From positions 1 to 6,905 of the forward strand of contig JAHEME010000151.1 in the NCBI GenBank assembly GCA_024643825.1: DNA of 6,905 bases, read 5' to 3'. The notes below the pieces were generated by a model. It searched no databases. It worked only from the letters and a program-made list of their open reading frames with translations, and was not told the DNA's origin. The DNA comes from Chloroflexota bacterium (GTDB lineage Bacteria > Chloroflexota > Anaerolineae > Aggregatilineales > UBA3940). The number at the start of each line of letters is the position of its first letter. The first letter of the stretch is position 1. Of this stretch, positions 5,824-6,905 are shown one piece after another. The translations under genes and the position numbers were made by a program.

Positions 5824-6905
5824 TCAGCGATCCGGTGCATAGATGATTTTCGGAGAACCGCCGGGGAGGTTGTCCAGCGGAATTCTGATGGGAGCAACTC
5901 CTTCTGCGATCTGAGGAAGCAGATACAATATCCATGTGTCGTTCGGGTTAGTGGGGAATAGGGTATAGGTCACGCCGCCATCGAATGGACGATAGGTAAA
6001 AAGCTGCGCACGCAGTGGGTCGGGATCAGTGGTCGGCCAGGGAGGCGAACTGCTCACCTTGACTCTGGCCCATGTCTGCGTCTCAGGTGCATCGGGCATA
6101 GTTAGCAGATCGAGAAGAAGCTCATCACTGGAAGCAAACCAGGCAACACTGATCGCCTGACTGCCATCCGGCGGAGTGATCGTGGTCGCTTCCTGTGTAC
6201 GAACATTGGCCACTCGTACCACATGATCCACCACGTATGCGATCTGCGTCCCATCCGGGGAAAGCGCTCCGCTGCCCATCACATGATCTTCTGGCAGGGA
6301 GATTTCCTGGAGATCACCAGAGGCACTTTCCAGCGCATATAGGCTCACCGTATGTTCGTTGCCTGTGGACTCGGCAGCCATCATCAGAGTCCCGGCACGG
6401 AGATTGATAGGCTGGGGGAGCAAAAGCTCCGGCGCGGTCGTGCGATTCGCCAGCAGTTCAGATGGCCCGCCGCTTGCGGGGGCAATCTCCAATCGCCAAC
6501 CAGCATCCAGGAGAGGGCCATTCTGTACTTGCACGAAGACAACTTCGCCACTCAGTGTGAGCATCAAGGAAATGATTCGATATCCGGGAAGGGGCTGGGT
6601 GATCAGGCGAGCGTTTGGTTCGCGAAGATTCCAGCTTGCGATGCCATGTTGCACTGTGCCGTCATCATCCCATACGAGATAGGCCAGAAAGCGTCCCTCC
6701 GGGGAGGCGACGATATCCGATGCTTCCTGGCCCTCGTTGAGGGGAAGAGGTACGCGTGTCACTGAGCCAGTTATTGGTTCCACGACCAGCACAGACGTAG
6801 ATGGGCTGTCGGCAGCGATCCATAGCGCGTTCTGGTCAAGCACTGGCTGCGGCTCTGGGGTCGATGACGGCACAGGGGAAGGGGCAGTTGTGGCGGTAGG
6901 CTGAG
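5824..6905 (-). CDS. Beta-propeller (WD40/TolB-like) protein, 5' end cut by window edge
   Basis: The frame is open from the right edge to the TGA at 5826-5824, about 360 codons, with its start outside the window. The GTG at 6873 is only an internal codon: ten sense codons precede it (QPTATTAPSPVPSSTPEPQP spans the junction). That Thr/Pro/Ser-rich stretch resembles the linker after a lipoprotein signal peptide. The rest shows repeated beta-propeller blades of the PD40/TolB type, clearest as SPEGRFLAYLVWDDDG and SPDGTQIAYVVDHVVRVANV, with weaker copies around the VAWFASSDELLLDL and TLFPTNPNDTWILYLLP segments. No catalytic residues are recognisable. It probably acts outside the membrane in binding or scaffolding. 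It lies 103 nt upstream of the binding-protein gene on the same strand, so co-transcription is possible. The precise role is unknown. Confidence 0.8.
   Translation of the reverse strand, partial: QPTATTAPSPVPSSTPEPQPVLDQNALWIAADSPSTSVLVVEPITGSVTRVPLPLNEGQEASDIVASPEGRFLAYLVWDDDGTVQHGIASWNLREPNARLITQPLPGYRIISLMLTLSGEVVFVQVQNGPLLDAGWRLEIAPASGGPSELLANRTTAPELLLPQPINLRAGTLMMAAESTGNEHTVSLYALESASGDLQEISLPEDHVMGSGALSPDGTQIAYVVDHVVRVANVRTQEATTITPPDGSQAISVAWFASSDELLLDLLTMPDAPETQTWARVKVSSSPPWPTTDPDPLRAQLFTYRPFDGGVTYTLFPTNPNDTWILYLLPQIAEGVAPIRIPLDNLPGGSPKIIYAPDR

Noticed and set aside
1..6905. Search by eye for tRNA genes, CRISPR arrays, insertion sequences and attachment sites
   Set aside because: No repeated spacer structure, transposase-like protein, long terminal inverted repeats or tRNA cloverleaf was seen.

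Overview
The window is a stretch of bacterial chromosome with two convergent blocks. The left block (+ strand) is the conserved secE-nusG-rplK-rplA cluster: a SecYEG translocase subunit, a transcription elongation factor and ribosomal proteins L11 and L1. The right block (- strand) holds a beta-propeller lipoprotein-like gene cut by the right edge, a PhnD-type substrate-binding lipoprotein, a membrane sensor histidine kinase and a single-domain response regulator. The base composition is moderate. The Thr/Pro/Ser-rich linkers after lipoprotein-type N-termini, the extended acidic N-terminus of NusG and the mix of housekeeping and environmental-sensing genes fit a Chloroflexota bacterium (Anaerolineae-like). 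That assignment is an impression from protein style, not a demonstrated placement.

Layout: secE (7-294, start at the very edge), nusG (362-1072), a 164-nt gap that can fold into several hairpins, rplK (1237-1662), a 96-nt gap holding an RNA element that closely copies the 23S rRNA binding site of L1, and rplA (1759-2463). A strong 13-bp hairpin with T-rich flanks (2491-2528) then ends the cluster. rplJ and rplL do not follow rplA, unlike the common rplKAJL order. On the opposite strand, reading right to left, are the propeller gene (6905-5824, partial), a 103-nt gap with a possible promoter and small repeats, then binding protein (5720-4755), kinase (4744-3053) and receiver (3048-2632). The gaps within this trio are only 10 and 4 nt, so it reads as one operon.

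How the genes may work together: the left block makes core translation and secretion machinery, and L1 probably represses its own translation through the rRNA-mimic element. The right block looks like a ligand-sensing module. A lipid-anchored PhnD-family protein would bind a small anion-like ligand outside the membrane, the kinase has an extracytoplasmic sensor domain next to it, and the receiver has no output domain. No ABC permease or ATPase is encoded here, so the binding protein may serve signalling rather than import. This is inferred from gene arrangement and known binding-protein/kinase pairs. The strongest candidates for something less ordinary are this three-gene module, the L1 mimic and the structured rplK leader.
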